Source: an uncultured Actinomycetes bacterium (GTDB lineage: Bacteria > Actinomycetota > Thermoleophilia > Gaiellales > F1-60-MAGs149). From it: a stretch of 10,402 nt of DNA. The notes beneath the pieces are model-generated. The model made no database searches. It was not told the DNA's origin and saw only the letters and a list, made by a program, of their open reading frames with translations. Below are positions 1-6,647 of this stretch, piece after piece. The stretch spans positions 1 to 10,402 of the forward strand of contig CAJCBN010000064.1 in the NCBI GenBank assembly GCA_903960645.1, given 5' to 3'. The translations under genes were made by a program, and so were the position numbers. The number at the start of each line of letters is the position of its first letter. Positions within the stretch are counted from its first letter, which is position 1.

Positions 1-491
1 GAAATGCCGTCGAAGTCGGGCAGCAGGCAAAGGTCGAGCGGCTGGATCAGCCCGGCCTCCTTCCACTGCACGGTGTACGCGATGCAGGGATGGGAGATGT
101 CCGGCGAGTAGCCCGAGGCGACCTTCGAGAGAGCCTGGCCGTCGTCCTCGAGGAACACGAACTTGAGCGGCGAGTCGGCGGCGTAGCCGGACTCCTCGTA
201 CTGGCTCCACATCCACGGGGCGCCATCGCCCTCCGTGTCGTCGTAGCCGGCCCACGTGAAGATCTCGATCGGGCCGCCCGGCTCGGTGGCCGGGTCGAAG
301 CTGCCGCCGGCAGCGGCCTCCTCGGCGGTGACGCCGTCGGCCTCCGCCTCGTTGACGCTACTGGAACTCGAATCCGAGCCACCGCAGGCCGCCAGAAAAG
401 CGGCAAGACCGGCAGCGCCGGTCATGGCAACGAAGCCCTTGCGGGACATCGTGCTGTTGAGGAGCGTGTGCTCCTTCTCTTCCTCGCTCAT
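1..491 (-). CDS. ABC transporter substrate-binding lipoprotein, polyamine type (3' part outside window)
   Basis: Likely the extracytoplasmic binding protein of the importer whose ATPase lies just upstream. About 163 residues are visible before the window edge. The N-terminus has a short leader, then SRKGF (residues 16-20, a weak Tat-like motif with RK in place of RR), a hydrophobic stretch, and a lipobox ending FLAAC with Cys36 as the lipidation site. A Ser-rich, acidic linker follows. The mature part starts PIEIFTWAGYDD, and continues with WSQYEESG and KFVFLEDDGQ, which fits the PotD/spermidine-putrescine binding-protein fold (known-family resemblance by eye). ATG at 491 is chosen because GGGAGGGA precedes it; ATG at 449 (MSRKGF) is an alternative that would give a conventional signal peptide length. 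It lies 13 bp after the ATPase stop, so the two are probably one operon. The substrate is inferred, not shown. Confidence 0.85.
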   Translation of the reverse strand, partial: MSEEEKEHTLLNSTMSRKGFVAMTGAAGLAAFLAACGGSDSSSSSVNEAEADGVTAEEAAAGGSFDPATEPGGPIEIFTWAGYDDTEGDGAPWMWSQYEESGYAADSPLKFVFLEDDGQALSKVASGYSPDISHPCIAYTVQWKEAGLIQPLDLCLLPDFDGI

Positions 492-504
492 GGGTTCCCT
501 CCCG

Positions 505-1635
505 TTACTCGGACACCGGCGCGTCATGCGCCGGCGTGCTTCCTCCGTCCGCGCTCGAGGGCAGGCCCTCGATCACGAAACTGTTCTCCGCCGCCCAATG
601 CAGCGAAATCGTGTCGCCGACCTGCGGGTCGGCGGTCGCCGCCTCGTCGTTGAGGCGGTGCACCGTCAGCGTGTCGCCGTTCGGCAGTTCGACCGTGATC
701 TGCGTCATCGAGCCGAGGTACATGACGTCGGCGATGCGGCCGCCGACGGACGAGGCGTCGTCGCCAAGCCCGTCGGGGCGCAGCTGGATCTTCTCCGGGC
801 GCACGGTGACCTGCAGCGTGCCCGACGGCTTGTCGGAGCGGGCGACGATGCGCTGGCCCTCCGAGAGGTCCATCACGGCGTTGCCGTCGAGGTGGCGGTC
901 GATGCGCATGTTGACGATGTTCGAGGTGCCGATGAAGCCGGCCACGAACGCGGTCGTCGGATGCTCGTAGATCTCGCGGGGACCGGCGCACTGCTCAACG
1001 ATGCCGTTGTTCATGACCGCGATGCGGTCGGACATCGTCAGCGCCTCCTCCTGATCGTGCGTGACGTACACGAAGGTGGTGCCGGTGCGGACCTGGATCG
1101 CCTTGAGCTCGTGCTGCATCTCCTTGCGGAGCTTGAGGTCGAGTGCGCCGAGCGGCTCGTCGAGGAGGAGCGCGGCGGGGCGGTTGACGAGTGCACGGGC
1201 CAGGGCGACGCGCTGCTGCTGGCCGCCGGACAGCTGGGCCGGCTTGCGCAGCTCGAAGCCCTCGAGCTGCACGGAGGCGATCGCCTCGGTGGCGCGCGCC
1301 TTGACCTCGTCCTTCTTGACCCGCTTGATGCGGAGGCCGAACTCGACGTTCTCCTGCACGGTCATGTGCGGGAACAGCGCGTAGGCCTGGAAGACCATGT
1401 TGACGTTGCGCTTGGCGGGCGGCACCTCGGTGACGTCCTGACCGGCGAGCGTGACGGTGCCGATCGTCGGCACTTCGAAGCCAGCGATCATGCGCAGCGT
1501 CGTCGTCTTGCCGCAGCCGGAGGGCCCGAGCATCGAGAAGAACTCGCCCTCGCCAATATTCAAATCGATGTTGTTCACCACGACGTTCTCTCCGAACGCC
1601 TTGGTGACTCCATCGAGAACGATGTGTCCGTCCAC
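505..1635 (-). CDS. potA: ABC transporter ATP-binding protein, PotA-like
   Basis: Cytoplasmic ATPase that would energise import of polyamines or a similar solute. It has 376 residues, the usual PotA/CUT-type length. Visible motifs in order: Walker A GPSGCGKTT (37-45), Q-loop Gln83 in VFQAYALFPH, signature LSGGQQQR (135-142), Walker B LLLDEP (156-161), D-loop ALD, and switch His193 in VTHDQEEAL. A C-terminal TOBE-type regulatory domain runs roughly 240-355. The start is GTG at 1635, behind a purine-rich AGAGGGAG Shine-Dalgarno. The binding protein follows 13 bp downstream; permease genes are not in the window and would be expected beyond the left edge. A divergent TetR gene suggests local control. 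PotA is the best match, but related ATPases for opines, phosphonates or iron share these motifs, so the substrate is uncertain. Confidence 0.9.
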   Translation of the reverse strand: MDGHIVLDGVTKAFGENVVVNNIDLNIGEGEFFSMLGPSGCGKTTTLRMIAGFEVPTIGTVTLAGQDVTEVPPAKRNVNMVFQAYALFPHMTVQENVEFGLRIKRVKKDEVKARATEAIASVQLEGFELRKPAQLSGGQQQRVALARALVNRPAALLLDEPLGALDLKLRKEMQHELKAIQVRTGTTFVYVTHDQEEALTMSDRIAVMNNGIVEQCAGPREIYEHPTTAFVAGFIGTSNIVNMRIDRHLDGNAVMDLSEGQRIVARSDKPSGTLQVTVRPEKIQLRPDGLGDDASSVGGRIADVMYLGSMTQITVELPNGDTLTVHRLNDEAATADPQVGDTISLHWAAENSFVIEGLPSSADGGSTPAHDAPVSE

Positions 1636-1663
1636 GGTCTCCCTCTCTCTCCCGTACGGTCGT

Positions 1664-1691
1664 ATTGTTACCGCATCCGCCGGGAATGCAA
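1664..1691 (-). promoter_or_regulatory. Candidate promoter of the potA-like operon
   Basis: On the minus strand, TTGCAT (1691-1686) and AACAAT (1669-1664) are separated by 16 bp, a reasonable -35/-10 pair in an A+T-rich patch. Initiation would fall near 1657, leaving a leader of about 20 nt that carries the AGAGGGAG ribosome site. Predicted by eye only. Confidence 0.45.
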
Positions 1692-1746
1692 GTAATTGGT
1701 GATATCCGCGTCACATCCGCTGGACCGTGCGGCGGCGCCGGACGAC

Positions 1747-1775
1747 TTGACAGCGACCATCCGCGGGGCGACGCT
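1747..1775 (+). promoter_or_regulatory. Candidate promoter of tetR (leaderless)
   Basis: A perfect TTGACA (1747-1752) is followed after 17 bp by GACGCT (1770-1775), which has the key A at position 2 and T at position 6 of a -10 element. Six bases later comes the ATG at 1782, so the expected transcription start coincides with the start codon. No Shine-Dalgarno is visible. Confidence 0.55.
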
Positions 1776-1781
1776 GCGGCC

Positions 1782-2414
1782 ATGCCGAGTTCCCGCTACC
1801 TCGATGGCTCGCCCGTGGGGGAGGCCGCCGCGGAGCGTCGCGCCGAGCTCCTCGCCGCGACGACCCGAGTGATCGCACGGCGCGGCTACGCGGGCACGCG
1901 CTTCCAGGATGTGGCGGAGGAGGCCGGCGTGGCGGTCGGCACGCTGCAGCATCACTTCGGCACCCGCTCGCGCATGCTGGCCGAGGCGCTCGAGCAGTGG
2001 GTCGACGACATCGACGCGCAGCTCGTCATTCTGCGCACCGGCTCCGGCGACGCTTGGGAGCGCCTGCAGGCGCTGCTCGTCTACATCGGCTCGCGGATCG
2101 GCGAGCGCAACGAGTCGTGGCGGATGTGGCTGGACTTCGCCGGCGCGGCGCTCAAGGATCCCGAGCTGCGTCGCTACGCCGCCCGTTCGCAGCAGCGCTG
2201 GGTCGCCGCGATCGCCGACACCGTCGCGGAGGGCGATGCGGCCGGCGTGTTCGTGCCCGTCATCCCCGGCACCGAGATCGCCGAGATCCTGTCGGCGCTG
2301 TTCGACGGCTTCCCGCTGCAGGTGTTCGCGATGGAGAGCGACATCAGCGGCGCCGAGGCGACCGCGCGATTGCTCGATGTCGCGCGCGCGCTGCTGCGGC
2401 CGCTCAGCGCCTGA
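1782..2414 (+). CDS. TetR/AcrR family transcriptional regulator (BetI-like C-terminus)
   Basis: A 210-residue DNA-binding repressor-type protein, typical TetR length. The N-terminal HTH is clear: RRAELLAATTRVIARRGYAG (19-38), then TRFQDVAEEAGVAVGTLQHHF (39-59), where GTLQHHF is the hallmark recognition-helix end. The C-terminal helical half (WRMWLDFAGAAL, then RYAARSQQRW) resembles the BetI-type ligand domain. ATG at 1782 is chosen over upstream in-frame starts because the HTH begins shortly after it and a TTGACA promoter places initiation exactly there. It is transcribed divergently from the PotA-like importer, so repression of that operon, and of itself, is the simplest inference. The ligand is unknown; polyamines, choline or betaine-like compounds are guesses from neighbour and family. 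Confidence 0.9.
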   Translation: MPSSRYLDGSPVGEAAAERRAELLAATTRVIARRGYAGTRFQDVAEEAGVAVGTLQHHFGTRSRMLAEALEQWVDDIDAQLVILRTGSGDAWERLQALLVYIGSRIGERNESWRMWLDFAGAALKDPELRRYAARSQQRWVAAIADTVAEGDAAGVFVPVIPGTEIAEILSALFDGFPLQVFAMESDISGAEATARLLDVARALLRPLSA

Positions 2415-2429
2415 CCCTCCGGCGCGTGG

Positions 2430-2435
2430 GATACT
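2430..2435 (+). promoter_or_regulatory. Candidate -10 element for the 2442 gene (leaderless)
   Basis: GATACT ends exactly 6 nt before the GTG start at 2442, matching the geometry of other starts in this window. No good -35 box is present, since this lies just after the tetR stop; read-through from tetR is an alternative. Confidence 0.35.
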
Positions 2436-2441
2436 CCGCGC

Positions 2442-2885
2442 GTGAGCGGAGCACCGAAGCAGCGAAAGCCGTCGACTGCGGCGCTCCTGCGCGCCGCGAT
2501 GGACGCCCGGCCCGAGACGGACACGCGCCCCTGGAGTGAGTTTGCGCAGGAGTTCGCCGAGCAGCAGGGACTCGCCTCGGTCGGCAGCGTGCAGGTGCAG
2601 ATCAGTCGCATCCTGCGCGAGCGCGGCGCGGTCGAGCCGCGCCGTCCGCGGCCGCAGGGCGATCGGGTGCCGCCCCGCCTGACTCCGCTGACCGAGGCAC
2701 TGCTGGCGGCCTCGGGCGCCGGCTCCCTCGAGGCCGCGCTCGACATCGCGACGAACGGCATCGAGCCGCCGTCGGACACCGCGGTCGCGCTGGCCGCGAC
2801 GATCGTCGTGCGCAGCACATCCGATCCTGCCCTCGCCAAGCGCCTCGCGGCCGCCCGCACCCACGTCGCCAAGGGCCGCGCGTGA
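2442..2885 (+). CDS. Hypothetical protein, 147 aa, possible HTH-like N-terminal half
   Basis: I do not recognise this family. The start is GTG at 2442, 27 bp after the tetR stop, with no Shine-Dalgarno but a GATACT -10-like box 6 nt ahead. The N-terminus is basic and polar (KQRKPSTAALLRAAMDARPE). The stretch PWSEFAQEFAEQQGLASVGS followed by VQVQISRILRERGAV (about residues 30-64) looks helical with a possible winged-helix or HTH character, then a basic Pro/Arg linker RRPRPQGDRVPPR, then an Ala-rich helical tail (about 80-147). No signal peptide or membrane segment is seen. The stop overlaps the next start (GTGA), so it is probably translated with the methyltransferase-like protein and may work with it. 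A DNA- or RNA-binding partner role is only a guess. Confidence 0.75.
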   Translation: MSGAPKQRKPSTAALLRAAMDARPETDTRPWSEFAQEFAEQQGLASVGSVQVQISRILRERGAVEPRRPRPQGDRVPPRLTPLTEALLAASGAGSLEAALDIATNGIEPPSDTAVALAATIVVRSTSDPALAKRLAAARTHVAKGRA

Positions 2886-3898
2886 AGCGCCCCGTCGTCG
2901 AGGCCGCTGCGGTCGAGGCCCTCGCCACGTACCTCAGCGACGTCTGGGGTGCCCGCCCGCTCGCCGCCGAGTCCGATCTCGATCCGGTCCTCCTGCGCGC
3001 GCTGCGCGGCGACCGCCTGCGCTTCGAGCGCGAGGCCGAGAGCGGCGGTGAGGATCCCGTCTGGCGCGAGGCGATCCGCCGGCGCTACGACCGGCCGATC
3101 CCCGAGGGCGAAGGCGCTGTCGCTGCGGCCCTGGCGGCCGGTGGCTGGCGGGATCTGATCAGCGTGGACCTCTCGCGCGTCTGGGTCGAGGTGCTGACGA
3201 TCGGCGTCTGGGCGGACGCGCTGCTGCGCGTCCTGCCGCCCGGACCGGTGCTCTCGTGCGGCTGCAACGCGGGCTACCTCGAGGCCTGGCTGTCGTCGCG
3301 CCACCCGCAACGGCACTTCGTCGGCGTCGACCTGGCTGAGGGGGCGATCGCGGCCGGCTACGACCGCATGCGTGAGACGGGCGCGAAGGACCTTGAGTTG
3401 CGGGCCGGCGCCTACGCCGACCTCGCCGCGTGGGATGAGCGCTTCGCGGTGGTGCTGGTCCTGTCGGGTCTGCTCGAGCAGTTCCGCGCCGGCGACACCG
3501 AGACGGCTGAGGGTATCGACCAGATCGCGGCGGCCCTCGCGCCCAAGGGGACGCTCGTGCTGGTGGAGGCGCGGCTGGCCGAGCACGCGCAGAGCGCGGC
3601 GCTCGCGCTCTCGCGCAACGGCCTCGGCATCGCGAGCACCGGCATTCTCGGCGGTCGTGGCGCCCGCCCGCTGCGCCATCTCGTCGAGCGTCAGCCGATG
3701 GGCGCCTGGCGTGCGCTGACGGGGCTGGTCGCCACGCAGGGGCATACGGGCGAGCTGTCGCTGGCGGGCGCCTGCCGTGCGGCAGCACAGGCGTGGGATG
3801 AGCCGTTCAGCGCTTTCGCCGGTGAGCAGTCTGAGTGGACGGACCGCAACCTCGCGCGCGCTTGGGCGGCTCAGGCCGTGCCGGTCGTTCTGCCCTAG
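2882..3898 (+). CDS. SAM-dependent methyltransferase-fold protein
   Basis: A 338-residue protein with a class I (Rossmann-like) methyltransferase core in its middle. The SAM-binding motif I is PVLSCGCNAGYLEAW, with Gly127 and Gly131, followed by FVGVDLAEGA, where Asp150 sits at the end of strand 2 and would contact the ribose. A further strand is FAVVLVLSGLLEQF, and LAPKGTLVLVEARL matches the strand after motif III. Motif I is unusual (Cys-Gly-Cys-Asn in place of the common Asp-x-Gly-x-Gly), so catalysis is not certain. About 115 N-terminal and 90 C-terminal residues lie outside the core and are not recognised. The GTG start overlaps the upstream stop (GTGA), with AAGGG 6 nt ahead. The gene ends 2 bp from a convergent gene. 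The substrate is unknown. Confidence 0.75.
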   Translation: MKRPVVEAAAVEALATYLSDVWGARPLAAESDLDPVLLRALRGDRLRFEREAESGGEDPVWREAIRRRYDRPIPEGEGAVAAALAAGGWRDLISVDLSRVWVEVLTIGVWADALLRVLPPGPVLSCGCNAGYLEAWLSSRHPQRHFVGVDLAEGAIAAGYDRMRETGAKDLELRAGAYADLAAWDERFAVVLVLSGLLEQFRAGDTETAEGIDQIAAALAPKGTLVLVEARLAEHAQSAALALSRNGLGIASTGILGGRGARPLRHLVERQPMGAWRALTGLVATQGHTGELSLAGACRAAAQAWDEPFSAFAGEQSEWTDRNLARAWAAQAVPVVLP

Positions 3899-3904
3899 CG
3901 CTAG
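3895..3904. other. 10-bp palindrome holding two convergent stop codons
   Basis: CTAGCGCTAG is a perfect palindrome; each half supplies the TAG stop of one convergent gene (3896-3898 plus, 3903-3901 minus). With only 2 bp between the genes there is no room for a normal terminator. Confidence 0.6.
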
Positions 3905-4677
3905 TCCACCCAAACGCGGATGTCGCCGAGGCCGTCGCTGGCGAGCTCTGCCATCTGCCCAGACTCGAGCTGCTTGGCGGGAATGATCGCGCCGGTCAGA
4001 ATGATGTCACCCGGCTGCAGCTGTACGCCGTAGCGCGCGGTTGCCTCGCTCAGCCACGTGATCGCATTGAGCGGGTGGCCGAGCACGGTGGTGGCGGTCA
4101 TGAAGCCGTCGGTGAAGCCATCGATCTGCAGTTTGACGTCCGTCTGGTCGAGCGTCAGCGGGTCGTACTCGGAGCTCCACGCGCCGAGGATCGTGCCGTA
4201 CTGCTGCGTGCCGTCGGCGACGAGGGTGGGGAGGCCGGCGGCATCCACGTCGCAGCGCTGCTCGACGAGCTCGAACGCGATGGCGACGCCGTCGATGGCG
4301 GCGGCGGCCTCCTGACGCGTGAGCGGACCGGAGATGGCCTGGCCGAGGCGGACGGCGAGCTCCGCCTCGACGCCGAGACCGGCGCCGCGCGTACCGGCGA
4401 GCTCCGCCTCCGTGACGTACGAGTGGCCGGCGAGGAGGCCGGCGAACACCGGCTCGGTCGCGCCGTGGCGCGCCTGGGCGGCGTCGTTGGTGAAGCCAAC
4501 CTTCCAGCCGATCTGCGCCCCGGCGCCACTGTCGGTCAGCAGGGCGAGCAGCGCGGTGTGCACGGCGTAGGCCTCGACCAGATCCTGCGGGGCGGTCGCG
4601 GCGTCGAGCAGGGCGGGCTGCTGCTCTGTGCGGCGGTGGAGGAGGGCGTGCGCGGCGTCGTTGATGCGGTTGGACAT
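3901..4677 (-). CDS. 2-keto-4-pentenoate hydratase family protein (MhpD/DmpE/DmpH type)
   Basis: A 258-residue enzyme of the hydratase/decarboxylase branch of the fumarylacetoacetase superfamily, which adds water to 2-hydroxypenta-2,4-dienoate or decarboxylates 4-oxalocrotonate in meta-cleavage pathways. Family features: GWKVGFTN with Lys59, the metal-binding pair Glu104 and Glu106 in GVEAELAVRLG, a third acidic site in FELVEQRC (Glu136/Glu139), and the C-terminal PGDIILTGAI. Length matches MhpD-type enzymes (about 260). The ATG at 4677 has no Shine-Dalgarno; TAGGAT ends 7 nt before it. No other meta-cleavage gene is nearby, so it stands alone and its true substrate is open; hydratase versus decarboxylase cannot be decided from sequence alone. 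Confidence 0.9.
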   Translation of the reverse strand: MSNRINDAAHALLHRRTEQQPALLDAATAPQDLVEAYAVHTALLALLTDSGAGAQIGWKVGFTNDAAQARHGATEPVFAGLLAGHSYVTEAELAGTRGAGLGVEAELAVRLGQAISGPLTRQEAAAAIDGVAIAFELVEQRCDVDAAGLPTLVADGTQQYGTILGAWSSEYDPLTLDQTDVKLQIDGFTDGFMTATTVLGHPLNAITWLSEATARYGVQLQPGDIILTGAIIPAKQLESGQMAELASDGLGDIRVWVD

Positions 4678-4684
4678 GGGCGTG

Positions 4685-4737
4685 ATCCTAGCCGCCGGCG
4701 CGCGTTTCTGTACGTCCGGCCACGACGGCGATACCAT
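4685..4737. promoter_or_regulatory. Back-to-back leaderless promoters between hydratase gene and 4745 gene
   Basis: The 67-bp gap carries TAGGAT on the minus strand (4690-4685), 7 nt before the hydratase ATG, and TACCAT on the plus strand (4732-4737), 7 nt before the ATG at 4745. Both -35 regions would fall on the same stretch, CTGTACG (4708-4714), which is a poor match to consensus, so the two promoters may compete or share an activator. Confidence 0.45.
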
Positions 4738-4744
4738 GCGAGGC

Positions 4745-5350
4745 ATGGCGATTCCCACCACCGTGCTCGCTTCGCGGACGGGCGATCCCGCCCGTCCCTT
4801 CACGGAGCCGACGCTGTCGGATGGCGACCTCGAGCTCCTCACGCGTCTCCATGCGAGCCTCGTTGAGCACGCCGCCGTCGGCGCTGCGGATGGTCGCTGG
4901 ACCGATCCGGCAGGCGGCCGGCACTGGCTCGTGGTGCCCGACTGGGCGGCACTGCGTGCGACGGCACCGGCGGTCGGCGTTGGCTTCTTTGGGCAGGCGC
5001 TCGACGTGGATCACGCGCCGATCACGGTGATCGAGCACGAGATGCTGGAGCGCCTCGAGCGCTACCCCGGTCTGCTCGCGTACTACAACGTCGAGTGGCC
5101 GCAGGGCGACGGCACGAGCCAGTGGGGCAACCTCGTCATCTTCCGCGACCGCGCCGCGATCGAGCACCTCAGCCACGAGGCGCTCCACCGCACCGCCGTC
5201 GATCGCTCACCCCTCCACTACGACTCGCTGCGCCTTCACCGACTCGTCCTGCCCGACGGCGGCGTCGGCGCGACGCCGCCGCAGCTGGACGAGTCGCTGC
5301 TGTTCGACTTTCGCACCGACCCGACCTGGGTCGCCCTGCGCCCGGCCTGA
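4745..5350 (+). CDS. Uncharacterised protein, 201 aa
   Basis: I do not recognise a named function. The protein is soluble, with no signal peptide or membrane helix. Visible features: an N-terminal helical part (LSDGDLELLTRLHASLVEHA, about 25-44), VGVGFFGQALDVDHAPITV, a helix EMLERLERYPGLLAYYNVEW with Tyr and Trp, then GTSQWGNLVIFRDRAAIEHL and SPLHYDSLRLHRLVLPDG. The WGNLVIFRD and SPLHYDSLRLH blocks look like conserved core motifs of an uncharacterised family with a possible alpha/beta-barrel fold; this is by-eye impression. The start is ambiguous: ATG at 4736 (MRGMAI) is also in frame, but a TACCAT box ending 7 nt before 4745 favours the second. It is divergent from the hydratase gene and convergent with the mod genes, so it is a single-gene unit. 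Confidence 0.75.
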   Translation: MAIPTTVLASRTGDPARPFTEPTLSDGDLELLTRLHASLVEHAAVGAADGRWTDPAGGRHWLVVPDWAALRATAPAVGVGFFGQALDVDHAPITVIEHEMLERLERYPGLLAYYNVEWPQGDGTSQWGNLVIFRDRAAIEHLSHEALHRTAVDRSPLHYDSLRLHRLVLPDGGVGATPPQLDESLLFDFRTDPTWVALRPA

Positions 5351-5397
5351 GTCCTCGCGCTCGGCCCGGAGCCAGCGGCGGCGCGCGCGATACCGGT

Positions 5398-5422
5398 GTC
5401 CCAGCGTGTCATGCAGCGGGAC
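5398..5422. terminator. Weak hairpin between convergent genes
   Basis: In the 103-bp gap between the 201-aa gene and the HTH-Mop gene, GTCCCAGC and GCGGGAC can form a 7-bp stem with one bulged A and a 10-nt loop. There is no U tract on either side. It could slow both convergent transcripts, but this is weak evidence. Nothing else is seen in the gap. Confidence 0.3.
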
Positions 5423-5453
5423 GCGCGTGCTCTCCGTCTCCAGGGCAGGCGGT

Positions 5454-5828
5454 CTAGCGGCGGATCTCGACGCTCGTTGACTTGACGATGGCCGTGGCGG
5501 TATCGCCGGGCTTCAGGTCCAGTTCCTCGACGGCCTCGCGTGTGATGATCGAGACCATCCGGTAGGGACCGCAGGCCAGCTCGACCTTCGCCATCAGGCC
5601 GTCCTTCTCAACGGAGACGACAGTGCCCTCAAGCTGGTTGCGGGCGGAGACGCCGGTCTGTGGCGCGCGCTCGCGCAGCAGGTCGCGCAGGTCGGCGGCG
5701 TCGATGGTGCGCTGGCCGCCCGTCGAGCGAGCAAATGTGACGCGGCCGTCCTTCTCCCAGCGACGCAGCGTGTCGACACTGACGCCGAGGATGCTCGCGG
5801 CCTGGCCGATGCGGATCTGCTCACCCAT
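5454..5828 (-). CDS. MerR-like HTH protein with C-terminal Mop/TOBE molybdate-binding domain
   Basis: A 124-residue two-domain protein. Residues 4-50 form a MerR/excisionase-like HTH: IRIGQAASILGVSVDTLRRW, then EKDGRVTFARSTGGQR, and a helix DAADLRDLLRER. Residues 60-124 are a single Mop/TOBE domain: SARNQLEGTVVSVEKDGLMA, then ITREAVEELDLKPGDTATAI and the ending VKSTSVEI. Mop domains bind molybdate or tungstate at subunit interfaces, so this is likely an oligomeric, oxyanion-sensing DNA-binding protein, functionally comparable to ModE but built differently. It is the last gene of the mod cluster, 9 bp after modB. A TAGCCT -10-like box, whose first three bases are the modB stop codon, ends 6 nt before its ATG, so it may also be expressed separately. 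The palindromes ahead of modA are the obvious target. Confidence 0.88.
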   Translation of the reverse strand: MGEQIRIGQAASILGVSVDTLRRWEKDGRVTFARSTGGQRTIDAADLRDLLRERAPQTGVSARNQLEGTVVSVEKDGLMAKVELACGPYRMVSIITREAVEELDLKPGDTATAIVKSTSVEIRR

Positions 5829-5834
5829 GGACCG

Positions 5835-5840
5835 AGGCTA
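5835..5840 (-). promoter_or_regulatory. Candidate -10 element for the HTH-Mop gene, overlapping modB stop
   Basis: On the minus strand TAGCCT (5840-5835) fits TAnnnT and ends 6 nt before the ATG at 5828, the leaderless geometry. Its TAG is also the modB stop codon. The -35 position is G+C rich and poor. Confidence 0.4.
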
Positions 5841-6647
5841 CCAGCCGCTTCCAGACGCGCTCGGCGCCGGGGGCGACCACAGCGGCGGGAGCTTCGAAAT
5901 GACGAGGACGAGGGCGCTCAGCGCCAGCAGGAGGATGCCGATCGCGATCGCCGCGTCGAGGTCGATGCCGAGCTGTGCGTAGACGGCGAGCGGCAGCGTC
6001 TGCGTGACGCGCATGACGCTGCCGGCGAACAGCAGCGTCGCGCCGAACTCGCCGGCGCCGCGGGCGAAGGCCAGGGCCCAGCCGGCGCGCAGTCCGTCGG
6101 CGGCGAGCGGCAGCGCCACGCGGTGGAACACGGTCCACTCGGAGGCGCCGAGGTCGCGGGCCGCATCCAGTTGATCGCGCTTCAGCGTCGCGAAGGTGCT
6201 GATCGCGGCCCGCAGGAAGAAGGGGGCGGCCACGAAGGTCACCGCGAGCACGACCGCGACCTCGGTGAAGGGGATCACGATGCCGCGCGCAGCGAGCGTG
6301 TCGCCGAGCAGGCCGCGCGCGCCGAACGCCGTCAGCAGCGCGATGCCGGCGACGGCGGGAGGAAGCACGAGCGGCAGCTCGATCAGCGTCAGCAGCAGGC
6401 CGCGGCCACGGCGGCGCGAGCGCGCGAGGGCGTAGGCGGCCGGTGTGCCGATGCCGAGGATCAGCACGTTGGCGATCAGGTTCGCGCGCAGCGAGACGAC
6501 GATCGCATCGACGACCGCCGGCGTGCTCAGCAGCGTGGGCAGATCGCGCAACGGGATCGCCGTCAGGAGCGCCACGATCGGCAGCGCCAGGAAGGCGAGG
6601 GCGACGGCCGCGAGTGCGGCGAACAGAAGGGGGTAGGGACGGGTCAC
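5838..6647 (-). CDS. modB: Molybdate ABC transporter permease ModB
   Basis: A 269-residue inner-membrane permease forming the channel for molybdate or tungstate import. Hydrophobic segments are seen at about 7-31, 48-75, 84-108, 126-149, 183-212 and 229-252, fitting a five- to six-helix ModB/CysU-type fold. The cytoplasmic coupling loop is DAARDLGASEWTVFHRVALP (161-180), the conserved contact for an ATPase. IELPLVLPPAVAGIALL (89-105) and GEFGATLLFAG are typical ModB stretches. The GTG start overlaps the modA stop (GTGA), with no Shine-Dalgarno, so translation is probably coupled. The coupling loop implies a partner ATPase, yet no modC lies in this cluster. The C-terminal tail, rich in Pro and Ser, is unremarkable. 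Confidence 0.92.
   Translation of the reverse strand: MTRPYPLLFAALAAVALAFLALPIVALLTAIPLRDLPTLLSTPAVVDAIVVSLRANLIANVLILGIGTPAAYALARSRRRGRGLLLTLIELPLVLPPAVAGIALLTAFGARGLLGDTLAARGIVIPFTEVAVVLAVTFVAAPFFLRAAISTFATLKRDQLDAARDLGASEWTVFHRVALPLAADGLRAGWALAFARGAGEFGATLLFAGSVMRVTQTLPLAVYAQLGIDLDAAIAIGILLLALSALVLVISKLPPLWSPPAPSASGSGW

Larger units (their letters stand above)
1636..1781. promoter_or_regulatory. Divergent control region between potA-like gene and tetR
   Basis: This 146-bp gap holds both promoters and no gene. It contains four direct copies of ATCCGC, starting at 1675, 1704, 1715 and 1759, and an inverted repeat GTGA-N8-TCAC at 1699-1714 that could be a TetR-type operator. The two middle ATCCGC copies are 11 bp apart, about one helical turn. 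Function is inferred from position. Confidence 0.6.

Noticed and set aside
256..1695. Long plus-strand open frame opposite the potA-like gene
   Set aside because: Antisense to a clear ABC ATPase with all motifs; composition is low-complexity and typical of a high-G+C shadow frame.
2174..3913. Long minus-strand open frame opposite tetR, the 147-aa gene and the methyltransferase-like gene
   Set aside because: Arg/Ala-rich with no recognisable domain, while the plus strand holds genes with clear motifs and overlapping starts and stops.
3835..4866. Plus-strand open frame opposite the hydratase gene
   Set aside because: Shadow of the hydratase frame; no domain and no start signal.
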